Origin: Candidatus Altimarinota bacterium
Lineage (GTDB): Bacteria; Patescibacteriota; Gracilibacteria; BD1-5; UBA6164
Assembly: GCA_002749055.1 (NCBI GenBank)
Contig: PDTW01000007.1
Location: 1-40,715, forward strand
Direction: 5' to 3'
DNA length: 40,715 nt
Below are positions 21,004 through 31,375 of the stretch, in pieces. How positions within the stretch are numbered: position 1 is the first letter of the stretch; every line of letters starts with the position of its first letter. The notes under the pieces were generated by a model. That model saw only the letters and a list, made by a program, of their open reading frames with translations, was not told where the DNA came from and did no database searches. The translations under genes were made by a program, and so were the position numbers.

Positions 21004-21606
21004 ATGGCTTGAATAATATCTACGAAATTAGAGATGACAAGAGTTGTTAAGGAAGATAAGTTTATTCCAGTTACTTTATTAAAAGTTCCTGAATTAATGG
21101 TAGTTTGATTTAAAACTACTCCTAAAGATGGTTATGAGGCTATAATAGTCTGAATTTTGAAAAAGAAAAAGGAATGAGTTTTGAAAAAATGAAAAAATAC
21201 TCTGTCAAAAAATGAATTTTCTACTATTAGAGAATTTAGATTAAATGAATGAGAATCTGATAAGTTTAAAGTTTGAGATGTTTTGAGTTTAGATTTATTA
21301 ACTGATGTAAGAGAAGTTAGAATAGAATCTTACTCAAAATGAAAATGATTTACTTGAGCAATGAAAAAACATAATTTTCATTGATGACCAGCTTGACATG
21401 GTTCAAAGTTTCATAGAGCTCTTGGTTCTATTGGTAACAGAAAGCCTACAAGAACTCATAAATGAAAAAAAATGCACTGACATCATTGAGATGTTAAGGT
21501 TGTTGTTAAAACTCCTTTAGAAATAGTAAATAAAGACATGTGAGTGATTGGTGTTAGAGGTCCAGTTCCATGAGGAAGAAATTCTCTAGTAAATATAATT
21601 TTTTAG
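21004..21606 (+). CDS. rplC: Ribosomal protein L3
   Basis: A 200-residue L3, which binds 23S rRNA near the peptidyl transferase centre and seeds subunit assembly. Family blocks: GIISTKLEMTRVV at the start, DVRSYSKG-like SYSKGKGFTGAMKKHNF, HGSKFHRALGSIGNRKPTRT, and VIGVRGPVPGGRNSLV. It is the first gene of the operon; S10 (rpsJ), which usually comes first, is absent. The promoter and leader lie directly upstream. Confidence 0.97.
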
Positions 21607-21622
21607 TTAATAATAAAGACTA

Positions 21623-22246
21623 ATGAAAGTTAATGTATTGGATCAAAAATGAAAAGAAGTATGAACTGTAGAATTAGATAAGTCTATATTTGGACTTGAA
21701 TTTAATCAGTGATTAGTTCATAGAGCTCTTGTTTATCAATTAGCAAATGCGAGAACAAATGTTGCTCACACAAAAACTAGATGAGAAAGAAAGGGTTCTA
21801 CTAGAAAAATTTATAGACAAAAAGGTACAGGTAGAGCAAGAATGGGTTCAAATAGGTCTCCTATAAGAAAGAAGTGAGGTATTGTATTTGGTCCTAGAAA
21901 TAATCAAAATTTTTCTTTGTCTATGAATAGAAAAGAAAGAAGAAAAGCTTTGTTTTGTGTTTTGTCAGAGAAATTTAGAAATAAAGAATTAGTTATTGTT
22001 AATGATATAAAGTTAAAAGAGATAAAAACTAAGTCTATGGTTGAAATTTTTAACAAAATTCCATATGAAAAGAACTCTTTACTTGTTATGCCTTCTTCTA
22101 ATGAAGCTATAGAAAAATCTTCTTCTAATTTGCCTTATGTAAAAAGTATAGTTGTTAATTACTTAAATATTAAGGATTTGTTGAAGTATAAAACCTTGGT
22201 TTTATTGGAGTGATCTTTGGATTATGTGAATAGTTTGTTAAAATAG
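21623..22246 (+). CDS. rplD: Ribosomal protein L4
   Basis: A 207-residue L4, which lines the exit tunnel. It shows the loop KTRGERKGSTRKIYRQKGTG and RARMGSNRSP, then GIVFGPRNNQNFSLSMNRKE and the C-terminal alpha/beta domain. In E. coli L4 represses its own operon by binding the S10 leader, so L4 is one candidate regulator of the leader here. It starts 16 bases after rplC. Confidence 0.96.
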
Positions 22247-22267
22247 TTTATTAATTTTTTGTATAAG

Positions 22268-22561
22268 ATGAGACTTTATAAAGTTTTGAAAAAACCTATA
22301 GTTACAGAAAAAACATCTCTTATGGAAATGAAAACAAATACATATGTTTGTCAAATTTCAAGTGATGCTACTAAAATAGATATAAAAAAAGCTATTTTAG
22401 AAATATATAAGGTTGAGGTTTCTAGTGTTAATATTGTAAATACTAGATTGAAAGTTAAACAGTGAAGGAAATGAGCTCAGATTAAAAAGAGAGCGTTTAA
22501 GAAAGCGTATATAACTCTTAAAAATAAAACGGATAAAATAGATTTTTCTGTTTTTAAATAA
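22268..22561 (+). CDS. rplW: Ribosomal protein L23
   Basis: A 97-residue L23, at the tunnel exit where signal recognition particle and trigger factor dock. Blocks: LKKPIVTEKTSLMEMKTNTY, DIKKAILEIYKVEVSSVNIV, and the basic tail around GRKGAQIKKRAFKKAYITL. The ATG at 22268 follows L4 by 21 bases; a TTG nine bases earlier is in frame but gives an unusual start. Confidence 0.95.
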
Positions 22562-22585
22562 TATATTTTATTAATATTTGTTACA

Positions 22586-23431
22586 GTGGGAATTAAAAAA
22601 TTTAAACCTACAACTCCTGGTAGAAGATGAATGACAAGTAGTACTTTTGAAGAAATTACTACAAAAAAACCATACAAGCCACTTACTGTTAATTTAAAAA
22701 AACATGCTTGAAGAAATAGTTCTTGAAGATTAACAATAAGACATCAGTGAGGTTGACATTCTCAGAAATACAGAATTATTGATTTTTTCGGAGTTGATAA
22801 AAAATGAATTGAGGCTAAGGTTGAAACTATTGAGTACGATCCATATAGATCTGCTTTGATATCGTTAGTTTGTTATAAAGATTGAGAGAGAAGATATATA
22901 ATTGCTCATAAAGATATAAAGGTATGAGATAAAATTATTACTGATGAGAAAACTCCATTAAATCCTTGAAATAGAATGCAAGTATGAAATATTCCTACTT
23001 GACTTAGTGTTTATAATTTAGAAATAATAGTTTGAGCTTGAGCTTCTTCTATTAGATCTGCTGGTTCATTTGGTGTTGTTGTTTCTCAAGAGTGAGAATA
23101 TTCTCAAATAAAAATGCCATCTTGAGAAGTTAGATTTGTTAATAAGTCTTGTTATGCAACTTTGTGACAAGTTTCTAATATAGATTATAATCAAATAGTT
23201 GTATGAAAGGCTTGAAGATCTAGATGGATGTGAAAAAGACCTGCTGTTCGTTGAAAGGCTATGAATCCTGTAGATCATCCACATTGAGGATGAGAAGGTC
23301 GTTCTCCAATTTGAATGAAAGCTCCTAAAACTCCTTGGTGAATGCCAGCTCTTTGATATAAAACTAGAAGTAGAAGAAAAAATACTTCTAGGTGGATATT
23401 GAAAACTAGAAAAGGTAAATTGATGGTTTAA
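22586..23431 (+). CDS. rplB: Ribosomal protein L2
   Basis: A 281-residue L2, needed for peptidyl transfer and subunit joining. It starts with GTG (GIKKFKPTTPGRR, the usual L2 N-terminus), has NSSGRLTIRHQGGGHSQKYR, and near the C-terminus the conserved NPVDHPHGGGEGRSPIG, where the catalytically important His lies, then KTRKGKLMV. GTG is supported because no ATG exists upstream in frame and the family start aligns exactly. Confidence 0.96.
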
Positions 23432-23471
23432 TTAAAAAATAAATATAATTTATAATTTATAATTTTAAAAA

Positions 23472-23735
23472 ATGACAAGAAGTCTAAAAAAAGGACCTTA
23501 TATAGATTTGAAGCTTTTAAAGAAAGTTGAAAAAATGAATGAGTCTTGAAAAAAAACAGTAATTAAAACTTGGTCAAGAGCTTGTACTGTTATTCCAGAT
23601 TTTGTATGACATACTTTTGGAGTTCATAATGGTAAGAGTCATGTTCCTATTTTTATTACTGAAGATATGGTAGGTCATAAATTATGAGAATTTTCTATGA
23701 CTAGAACATTTAAATGACATTCTTGAAATAAATAA
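23472..23735 (+). CDS. rpsS: Ribosomal protein S19
   Basis: An 87-residue S19, in the head of the small subunit. The whole sequence follows the family: SLKKGPYIDLKLLKKVE, KTWSRACTVIPDFVGHTF, HNGKSHVPIFITEDMVGHKL, GEFSMTRTFKGH. The last glycines are TGA. Spacing after L2 is 40 bases, AT-rich. Confidence 0.96.
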
Positions 23736-23757
23736 TAATTAATAACTTTTAAAAACT

Positions 23758-24084
23758 ATGAAAGCTAAAGGTAAGAACCTTAGAATTTCTCCAAAAAAAT
23801 TAAGAGTTGTTGCTGAAGTGATTAGATGAAAAGATAGTCAAGAAGCATTAAACTTTTTAAAATTTGCTCCTAAAAAAGGTGCTAATCTTTTGTATAAGAT
23901 TTTGTTTTCAGCTGTAAAAAATGCCGAGAAAAATGATTCTCAAAAACCAGAGACTTTATTTATAAGTAGTCTTGTAATTAATAAAGGTGTTGTTTATAAA
24001 AGATGAAATCCGGTTTCTAGATGAAGAATGCATCCAATATTAAAAAGGACTTCTAATGTTAATTTAGAATTACAAGTTAAATAA
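23758..24084 (+). CDS. rplV: Ribosomal protein L22
   Basis: A 108-residue L22, whose beta-hairpin reaches into the exit tunnel (macrolide site). Seen: LRISPKKLRVVAEVIRGKD, EALNFLKFAPKKGANLLYKI, and the hairpin GVVYKRGNPVSRGRMHPILK. It has the normal length and follows S19 by 22 bases. Confidence 0.96.
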
Positions 24085-24133
24085 TTTTAACTTTTTAAAA
24101 AATAGTTAGTTTATAATTTATCAAAAATCACAT

Positions 24134-24766
24134 ATGTGACATAAAGTAAATCCAATAGCTTTTAGAATACCGTATATAAAAACTTGGAAATCTGCGTGGT
24201 ATGCTAATAAAAAATCTTATAAAGCTTCTCTATGATTAGATATAAGAGCAAGAGAGTATCTTCTTAAGGAATTAACTTGAATTCCTGTTTGAGATATTCT
24301 AGTTTCAAAAGATGAAAATGTAATGACTATTGTTGTATATACAATAAAAATTTCATTAGTTCTTGGTAAATCATGAGAAAATGCTGAAAGAATCCAAAAA
24401 GTATTATCTAATAAATTATGATTTAAGGTTGTTCTTGAGGTTAGAGAAATAAAAAAACCAGATCTTAATGCAAAAATAGTATCATTTTTGATTTCTAATC
24501 AAATTGAGAAAAGAATGCCGTATAAGAGAGCTATAAAGCAAGCTATTCAAAAAAGTATGGAGAAATGAGCTAAATGAATAAAAGTAAAAGTTGGTTGAAG
24601 ATTAAATTGAGCTGAGATAGCTAGAAAAGAAACATTTAAAGATTGAAATATTCCTACTCAAACTATAAGATCTGATATAGATTATTATTCAGGAAGAGCA
24701 GAGACTATTTATTGAACAATATGATTAAAAGTTTGGATTTATAAATGAGATATTTTTAAAAAATAA
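24134..24766 (+). CDS. rpsC: Ribosomal protein S3
   Basis: A 210-residue S3, part of the mRNA entry channel. It begins MGHKVNPIAFRIPYIKTWKS (second codon TGA), has a KH domain around residues 60-110 (LGKSGENAERIQKVL), then RMPYKRAIKQAIQKSMEKGA, GRLNGAEIARKETFKDG, and DYYSGRAETIYGTIGLKVWI. It is slightly short at the C-terminus. Confidence 0.96.
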
Positions 24767-24812
24767 ACTTGACTAATAAAAGTTTTTTATATAATAATTA
24801 AGATATTTAAAG

Positions 24813-25214
24813 ATGTTACAACCTAAGAAAACTAAATATAGAAAAACCCATAGAGGTAGGTTGAAAGGTAAAGCATTAAAAGGATCGACTTTATCTTTTT
24901 GAGACTATGCTTTGAAAGCTTCTACTAGAGGTTATATAACTTCTAGACAAATAGAGTCAGCAAGAAGAGCTATGATAAGAGCTATAAAGAGATGATGAAA
25001 AATCTGGATTAGAATATTTCCAGATAAAGCATATACTCAAAAACCTTTAGAAGTTCCAATGGGTTGAGGTAAATGATCTGTTGAAATGTATAGAGCACCA
25101 GTAAAACCAGGAAGAATTCTGTTTGAAATAACATGAGTTGAATCTGAAGTTGCTAGGGAGGCTTTTAGGCTTGCTTCGTACAAGTTACCTGTAAAAACTA
25201 AAATATTAGTCTAA
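24813..25214 (+). CDS. rplP: Ribosomal protein L16
   Basis: A 133-residue L16, which helps position the A-site tRNA. Blocks: MLQPKKTKYRKTHRGRLKG, SFGDYALKAS, ITSRQIESARRAMIRAIKRG, IRIFPDKAYTQKP, MGGGKGSVEMYRAPVKPGRI. Full normal length. Confidence 0.96.
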
Positions 25215-25226
25215 TTTTGAAAAAAT

Positions 25227-25451
25227 ATGAAAGAATTAAAAGATTTGAAACTAAAAAAAATTACAGATTTAGCTTCTATGTCTAAGGATGAATTAAAAAT
25301 AGAACTTAAAGAAGTTCAAAAGAAAAATTTTGCTTTAAAAATGAAGTTAGAGCAAAAAGAATTAAAACAAACACATCTTATTAAATTTTTAAGAAGGTAT
25401 ATAGCTAGAATTAAGACAATTTCTTCAAAGAATGATTTTAATATAGGATAA
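25227..25451 (+). CDS. rpmC: Ribosomal protein L29
   Basis: A 74-residue L29, at the tunnel exit beside L23. It is an alpha-helical hairpin with the family pattern LASMSKDELKIELKEVQKKN and HLIKFLRRYIARIKTI. It contains a single glycine (GGA) and no TGA, which is expected from the family's composition rather than a sign of transfer. It starts 12 bases after rplP. Confidence 0.93.
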   Translation: MKELKDLKLKKITDLASMSKDELKIELKEVQKKNFALKMKLEQKELKQTHLIKFLRRYIARIKTISSKNDFNIG

Positions 25452-25478
25452 TTTATTTTAAAATAATAAAGTAGATAA

Positions 25479-25709
25479 ATGAGAACAAAAAGAGGTATAG
25501 TTACAAGTGCTAAAATGGATAAAACAATAGTTGTATCTGTTTATACTTATAAAAATGACCCAAAATATAAGAAAAGGTATAGAATTACGAAAAAGTTTTA
25601 TGCTCAAGATAAAGATAATTCTTGTGTTGAGTGAGATCTAGTTGTTATTAAAGAAGTAAAGCCTTTATCTAAAACTAAGAGATGGGATTTGTTAGAAAAA
25701 GTTAGTTAA
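25479..25709 (+). CDS. rpsQ: Ribosomal protein S17
   Basis: A 76-residue S17, a primary 16S rRNA binder with an OB fold. Blocks: KRGIVTSAKMDKTIVVSVYT, YKKRYRITKKFYAQDKDN, EGDLVVIKEVKPLSKTKRW. Short but within the family range. Confidence 0.95.
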
Positions 25710-25734
25710 TATATAGATTTTAAAAAAATATTTT

Positions 25735-26103
25735 ATGATACAAACAGAATCAAGGTTAGCGGTTGCTGATAACTCTTGAGCAAAAGAAGTTTTATGTATT
25801 AAGGTACTATGATGATCTCATAGAAGATATGCTTCTATATGAGATGTTATAATTTGTACAGTAAAAAAAGCTTCTCCAGATTGAACAATAAAAAAGAAAA
25901 AAGTTGTTAGAGCTGTAGTTGTAAGAACAGTAAAAGAAATTAAAAGAACAGATTGAAGTTATGTTAGATTTGATGAAAATGCATGTGTTATAATTGATGA
26001 TAATTGAATTCCAAAATGAACTCGTATTTTTTGACCTGTTGCTAGAGAATTAAAAACTAAAGGATATCAAAAAATTGTAAGTTTGGCACCAGAAGTTATA
26101 TAA
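25735..26103 (+). CDS. rplN: Ribosomal protein L14
   Basis: A 122-residue L14, at the subunit interface. It matches end to end: MIQTESRLAVADNSGAKEVL, YASIGDVIICTVKKASPDG, VVRAVVVRTVKEIKR, DDNGIPKGTRIFGPVAREL and KIVSLAPEVI. It is one of the best conserved proteins in the window, and TGA falls on its invariant glycines. Confidence 0.97.
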
Positions 26104-26120
26104 TAATTAATAATATACTT

Positions 26121-26471
26121 ATGAAAATAAGAAAATCAGATAAGGTTGTAGTTCTTTCTTGAAAAGAAAAAGATAGATGAGTAAAGACCACTGTTGAGAA
26201 AGTTTTAACAAAAGACAATAAGTTATTGTTAAAATGAGTAAATATTGTTACTAGACATGTGAAAAAACAATGAACAAACCCAGGTCAAATTCTAAAAATA
26301 GAAAAGCCTATTGATAGTTCTAATGTTATGCTTGTTTGTCCATTCACTAATAAACCAACAAGAGTGTGATATGTTTTTGTAGAAGAGAAATGAAAAACTA
26401 AAAAGTTTAGATTTTCAAAAAAGGCTCTTGCTGAAAAATGATGAGAGGCTAAAGACTATATAATAAAATAG
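26121..26471 (+). CDS. rplX: Ribosomal protein L24
   Basis: A 116-residue L24, an early assembly protein with a KOW motif near the start (IRKSDKVVVLSGKEKDRGV). VNIVTRHVKKQGTNPGQILK and SNVMLVCPFTNKPTRVGYVF follow. Length is usual; 17 bases separate it from L14. Confidence 0.95.
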
Positions 26472-26494
26472 ATTTATTTATTTAAAAGATGTAA

Positions 26495-27034
26495 ATGCAA
26501 CTTAAAGAAAAATACATAAAAGAAATTGTACCATCTTTGAAGAAGAAATTATGAAAAAATAATATAATGGAAATTCCAAAGTTAGAAAAAGTTGTTCTAA
26601 ATATGTGAATATGAACTTATATTAGAAATTGAAATAAAGATTTTTCTTCATTGAAGGAACATTTATCTTTGATTGCAGGACAAGCTCCTATTGTTATAAA
26701 ATCTAGGAAATCAATTTCTAATTTTAAGTTAAGAGCTTGAATGCCAGTTTGAATGTCTGTAACTCTTAGATGAGATAAGATGTATGATTTTATTGATAAA
26801 CTTGTAAATATCGTATTGCCAAGGGTGAGAGATTTTAGATGAGTTAGTAAGAAATGATTTGATAAACAATGAAATTATAATTTTTGAATAAAGGAACATA
26901 CTATATTTTTGGAAGTTCCTCAGACAGATGTTGTTAAGACTCACTGATTACAGATTACAGTTAAAACAACAGCAAATTCAAAAGAAGAATGAAGAGAATT
27001 GTTAAGTGAATTAGGTTTTCCTTTTTCTAAATAA
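26495..27034 (+). CDS. rplE: Ribosomal protein L5
   Basis: A 179-residue L5, which binds 5S rRNA and touches the P-site tRNA. Blocks: PKLEKVVLNMGIGTYIRN, LSLIAGQAPIVIKSRKSISN, FKLRAGMPVGMSVTLRGDKM, VLPRVRDFRGVSKKGFDKQG, and FGIKEHTIFLEVP. Confidence 0.97.
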
Positions 27035-27059
27035 GATTTTAATTTTTAATTAGGTATAA

Positions 27060-27284
27060 ATGGCTAGAAAGTCAAAAATTGCTAAAGCAAATAAATTAAA
27101 AAAGCAATTTCTACAGGCTGTTGTTGATGGTAGAAAACCAAAGTTTGCTACAAAAGTGTTTAATTGTTGTAAAATTTGCTGAAGAACTAGATGATATCTA
27201 GGAAGATTTGATGTATGTAGAATATGTTTTAGAGAAAAAGCTAATGCATGAGAATTACCAGGTGTTAGAAAGTCTAGTTGGTAG
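27060..27284 (+). CDS. rpsN: Ribosomal protein S14, zinc-binding type
   Basis: A 74-residue S14. Two cysteine pairs, CKIC and CRIC (within FDVCRICFREKANAGELPGV), form the zinc knuckle of the C+ type. It is longer than the 61-residue type Z form because of an N-terminal basic extension (ARKSKIAKANKLKKQF). It ends with the family KSSW. Confidence 0.95.
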
Positions 27285-27325
27285 GAAGAAATAAAACTAA
27301 AAATTTAATTATTAATTTTATTGTT

Positions 27326-27718
27326 ATGATAATAGATCCAATCGGAGATTTATTAACAAGAATTAGGAATGCATATATAGCTAGATTAGCTGTAATTGAG
27401 TTACCTTATTCTAAGATTAAAGAAGGAATCTTGAAAATACTAAAAAAGAATAAATACTTGTTAGATTACGAAGTAATTGAAATAGATAATAAAAAGTCTT
27501 TAAAAGTTTCTTTGAATAATGTTAAGGTAACTAAATATATACCTACATTAAAAAGAATAAGTAGACCAGGACAAAGAATTTATATTTGATCTAATGATAT
27601 TAAAAAGTCTAGAAATGGTTCTTGAATTTATATTATATCTACTCCTAAATGAGTGATAACTTGATATGAAGCAAGAAGCCTAAATGTTTGATGAGAATTA
27701 CTTTGTGAAGTTTATTAA
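27326..27718 (+). CDS. rpsH: Ribosomal protein S8
   Basis: A 130-residue S8, a central 16S rRNA binder. DPIGDLLTRIRNAYIAR, LKRISRPGQRIYIGSNDI, GIYIISTPKGVITGYEARSL, and GGELLCEVY fit the family from start to end. In E. coli S8 represses the spc part of this operon. The ATG at 27326 is chosen over an upstream in-frame GTG because the family starts at this point. Confidence 0.96.
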
Positions 27719-27793
27719 AATTATATAGATTTTAATTTAAAAGATGGATTTTAATTTCATCATTTCCAGTTTACCTTTTGTTAATAAATAAAG

Positions 27794-28333
27794 ATGTCAA
27801 GAATTTGAAAAATGCCAATAAACCTTTCTGATAAGGTTGAAGTAAAGATAGAAAATAATAATATAAGCATTAAATGACCATTATGAAGTTTGTCTTTTGA
27901 TTATTCTTCTAATGTAGAAGTAGTTAAAGAAGATAATATTATTGTTGTAAAATGTTTAAATAAAGAAGCTAATTCATTATGGTGAACAACTAGGTCAGTT
28001 ATAAATAATATGGTTATTGGTGTTACTGAATGATATAAAAAAGCTTTAGAAATTAATTGAGTTTGATATAAATTTGACTTACAATGAAATAAGTTAATAC
28101 TTAGTATTTGATATTCACATAAAGTTGAAATGCAGGCCCCTGAATGATTAAAGTTAGAATTAGATGATAAAGCTAAAAATATTTTGTATGTTTCTTGAAT
28201 TGATAAGCAGTTAGTTTGACAATTTGCATCTAAAATTAAATCTAAAAAGAAACCAGAACCATATAAATGAAAATGAATAAAATATGTTTGAGAAAATATT
28301 AGAAGAAAGGCTTGAAAAACAGGTTCTAAGTAA
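27794..28333 (+). CDS. rplF: Ribosomal protein L6
   Basis: A 179-residue L6, a two-domain protein near the GTPase centre. SRIGKMPINLSDKVEVKI, GTTRSVINNMVIGVTEGYKK, INGVGYKFDLQGNKLILSIG, and PEPYKGKGIKYVGENIRRKA are family blocks. A 75-base AT-rich gap precedes it. Confidence 0.96.
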
Positions 28334-28376
28334 AAATAGTTAGAAAATTTTAATATTATTATACTAAATCTAAATT

Positions 28377-28718
28377 ATGTTAGATAAAATAAAGAAAAGA
28401 TTAAGAAGAAAGGCTAAAATTAAGGCTAGAATTGTTTGAACTTCTGCTAGACCTAGATTAGCTGTATATAGAAGTAATGCATCAATATATGCTCAAATCA
28501 TAGATGATGTAACTTGAAAGACATTATGTTCTTCTTCTGATTTAAAGATAAAAAAATGAACAAAATCTGAAAAGGCAAAGGAAGTATGAGTTGATTTAGC
28601 AAAAAAAGCTAAAGATTTAAAAATTACTGATGTTGTTTTTGATAGAGGTTGATTTATTTATCATTGAAGAGTAAAGGCTTTAGCTGATTCAGCTAGAGAG
28701 TGATGACTAAAATTTTAA
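28377..28718 (+). CDS. rplR: Ribosomal protein L18
   Basis: A 113-residue L18, a 5S rRNA binder. An N-terminal basic stretch (KIKKRLRRKAKIKARIVG) leads to TSARPRLAVYRSNASIYAQI, then [20 protein letters not shown] and REGGLKF. Confidence 0.96.
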
Positions 28719-28742
28719 TTATATTTATTAAATATTTGTAAT

Positions 28743-29222
28743 ATGGCTTTTTCTGATAGAAAAGATAATAAATGATGAAAGTTTAAGAGACCTAAGAAAG
28801 AATTTAAGGAAGAACTTTTGGCAATAGATAGAGTAACTAGAGTTACTGCTTGAGGTAGACAACTTAGATTCAGAGTTGTTATGGTTGTTTGAGATTGAAA
28901 GTGAAGAGTTGCTTTATGAACATGAAAATCTTGAGAAGTAGTTGATGCTATTTCTAAAGCTGTAGCTGATGCTAAAAAAAGATTGACTAATGTAAAAATA
29001 GTTGCTTGAACAGTTCCTTATAATGTTGAAGCAAAATTTAAAGCAGCTAAAGTTATGGTACATCCTGCTTCTGACTGAACGTGAATTATTGCATGATGAG
29101 CTATAAGAAAAGTATTTATGGCAGCTTGATATAAAGATGTTTTAGCAAAAAGATATGGGTCAACTAACTTGATTAATAATGCTAAAGCAACAATAAAAGC
29201 TTTGACTTCTTTTAAAAACTAA
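28743..29222 (+). CDS. rpsE: Ribosomal protein S5
   Basis: A 159-residue S5, important for decoding accuracy. ELLAIDRVTRVTAGGRQLRF, VVGDGKGRVALGTGKSGEVV, HPASDGTGIIAGGAIRKVFM, and GYKDVLAKRYGSTNLINNAK. L15 follows directly; the L30 gene that normally lies between them is missing. Confidence 0.97.
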
Positions 29223-29234
29223 AAATAAGAAAAA

Positions 29235-29690
29235 ATGATTACTTTAAATAATATAAAGTCTAACCAAGGTTCTAGAAAAAAATCTAAAAGATTATGAAGA
29301 TGAAATGGTTCAGGAAAATGAACTTATTGTTGAAGATGAATGAATGGTCAAAATTGTAGATCTGGTTGAGGTGTACCTCAATGGTTTGAATGAGGTCAAA
29401 CTCCATTATTCAGGAGAATGCCTAAATTAAAATGATTTTCAAATGCAATGTTCAAAACTGAATATAGTGTTATAAATTTATCTGATATAGAAAAATTAGC
29501 AGAGAAATGAATTACAGAAATTAATAAACAGGTATTATTGGAAAATAGGGTTGTTAGAAAAAAAACTCTTTGAATTAAATTATTATGAAATTGAGAGCTA
29601 AAATCAAAAGTTGAAATTACTGTTGATAAGGCTTCTGAAACTGCTTCAAAAGCTATTTTAAAAGCTTGAGGAAAAATAGAAATTATTTAA
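29235..29690 (+). CDS. rplO: Ribosomal protein L15
   Basis: A 151-residue L15, a late-assembling 23S binder. NNIKSNQGSRKKSKRLGRGN, SGKGTYCGRGMNGQNCRSGG, EGGQTPLFRRMPKLKGF and the C-terminal KAGGKIEII. The glycine-rich N-terminus is mostly TGA. A strong hairpin with T-tail follows seven bases after the stop. Confidence 0.95.
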
Positions 29691-29696
29691 TTATAT

Positions 29697-29730
29697 AAAA
29701 GCCTAAGCTAAATTTAAGTTTGGGTTTTTT
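29697..29730 (+). terminator. Terminator or attenuator between rplO and secY
   Basis: A 13-bp stem with three G-T wobbles (AAAAGCCTAAGCT / AGTTTGGGTTTTT), a seven-base loop, and six T. It would separate secY, partly or fully, from the ribosomal genes. Confidence 0.75.
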
Positions 29731-29771
29731 CATTAAATATAATAGAGTATATTAATATTATTACAAAAATT

Positions 29772-31061
29772 ATGTTAAAAAGTTTAAAATCTGTTTTTGA
29801 AATAAAAAGCTTAAGAAAAAAAATTATAGCAACACTTTTATTGGTTGTTGTATATAGATTTTTATCTGTAATACCTATTCCTGGTGTTAATACTGATGGC
29901 CTACAAGCTATTATGGAACAACAAGGTTGATTGGCTTTTTTTAGTGCTCTTATGTGAGGATGATTAGAAAGATTTTCCATTATTCTAATGTGACTTTCTC
30001 CATATATCAATGCCATGATTATACTTCAATTACTATGAGTAATAGTACCGAAGATATGAGATATGCAGAAAGAATGAGAAGCATGACAAAGAAAAATAAC
30101 AAGAATGACAAGATGGTTAACTTTGCCACTAGCTTTTGTTCAGAGTTATTGAATGATAGTGCTTTTAAATACTCTTGCAGGATGATCTATAATAGATTCT
30201 AGTAATGTATCTGTTATGTTAATGGCTATGCTTATAGCTACAACTTGAACAATTTTCCTTATGTGGATTTGAGAAGTTATGACAGAGTATGGTATTGGTA
30301 ATGGTATAAGTGTTATTATTACTGCTTGAGTTTTGGCTTGAGTACCAAGTGTTATAATGACTCATATTAATAATAACGATTATTCATTACTAGCTTTATT
30401 ATTTTTCGCAACTTTAATAATTATTTATATAATCATTAAATTTACAGAATGAAATAGAAGAATCCCAATTATATATACGAGAACTTGAAGAGAAGAAAAG
30501 TCATATTTTCCAATTAGAATAAATCAAGCTGGTATGATACCAATAATATTTGCTGTATCACTTGTTACATTTCCTACAATATTATGACAAATACTTTATT
30601 CTAATATTTCTTCACAAAAAGCAGTTGAAACATTAACTATTGGTGAAAATATATGAAAATTTCTTACAGAGCATTTTAGTATGAGTAATCCGACTTGGTC
30701 TTTAATTATTATTTATTTTCTTTTGGTATTAGCATTTTCATTCTTTTATGTATCAATTACATTTAATACAGAAAATGTTTCTGAAAGCATACAAAAAAGG
30801 TGAGGTTATATACCATGAATTAGACCTTGAAGTGAAACTTCTAATTATTTATCAAAAGTTTCTGCTCATTTGAATCTATTTTGATGAAGTTTCTTAGCAC
30901 TAATTGCTGTACTGCCATATATAATGTGAAAAATTATGTGAAAAAGTATTGATTTTATTATTTCTTGAGCATGACTTATAATTATAGTGTCGGTTGTTCT
31001 TGATATAATCAGAAAAGTAGATAGTGATAGAAAGATGTTTGACTATAGTAAATTTAAATAA
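29772..31061 (+). CDS. secY: Protein translocase channel SecY
   Basis: A 429-residue SecY with ten membrane helices, the channel for exported and membrane proteins. Blocks: VVVYRFLSVIPIPGVNTDGL, LGLSPYINAMIILQLL-like ILMGLSPYINAMIILQL, KEGEAGQRKITRMTRW, EYGIGNGISVIITAG, FPIRINQAGMIPIIFAVSL and YIPGIRPGSETSNYL. Many channel glycines are TGA. It is followed by L34, RnpA and YidC instead of the usual adk or infA. Confidence 0.97.
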
Positions 31062-31074
31062 AATTTTGACTTTT

Positions 31075-31097
31075 GGGTATTTTAGAATATGATACCC
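31075..31097 (+). other. Small hairpin between secY and rpmH
   Basis: GGGTAT and ATACCC enclose an 11-base loop. No T-tail follows, so it is more likely an mRNA processing or stabilising stem than a terminator. Confidence 0.3.
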
Positions 31098-31130
31098 TGC
31101 AATAAAAATTTAGTAAATAATTATTAAAAA

Positions 31131-31373
31131 ATGTTAGGTAAATTAAAAAAAAGAAAAAGATTAAGAGTACATTGATTTTTAAATAGAAGTTCTACTGTTT
31201 GAGGTAGAAATGTATTAAAAAACAGAAGAAGAAAAGGTAGACATAGTCTGACTGTTTCTTATCCAAAAAGATATCAAGAAGTTAATGGGAAAGCTAAAAT
31301 GCATATTATTGCTTGATGAACAGCTAGAAAATCTCCTTTTGATTGAAAAGGTAATTATGTAAAAAGAAAATAA
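31131..31373 (+). CDS. rpmH: Ribosomal protein L34 with C-terminal extension
   Basis: An 80-residue protein. The L34 core is clear: LKKRKRLRVHGFLNRSSTVG, then GRNVLKNRRRKGRHSLTVS. Typical L34 has 44-48 residues. Here about 35 extra, basic and glycine-containing residues follow (starting YPKRYQEVNGKAKM). The extension is in frame, contains four TGA codons and ends in TAA two bases before rnpA, so it is probably real. Its role is unknown; extra rRNA contacts are an inference. Confidence 0.85.
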
Positions 31374-31375
31374 AA

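Noticed and set aside
29714-30202. Open frames overlapping the start of secY on both strands
   Set aside because: They conflict with the clear SecY frame and have no family features.
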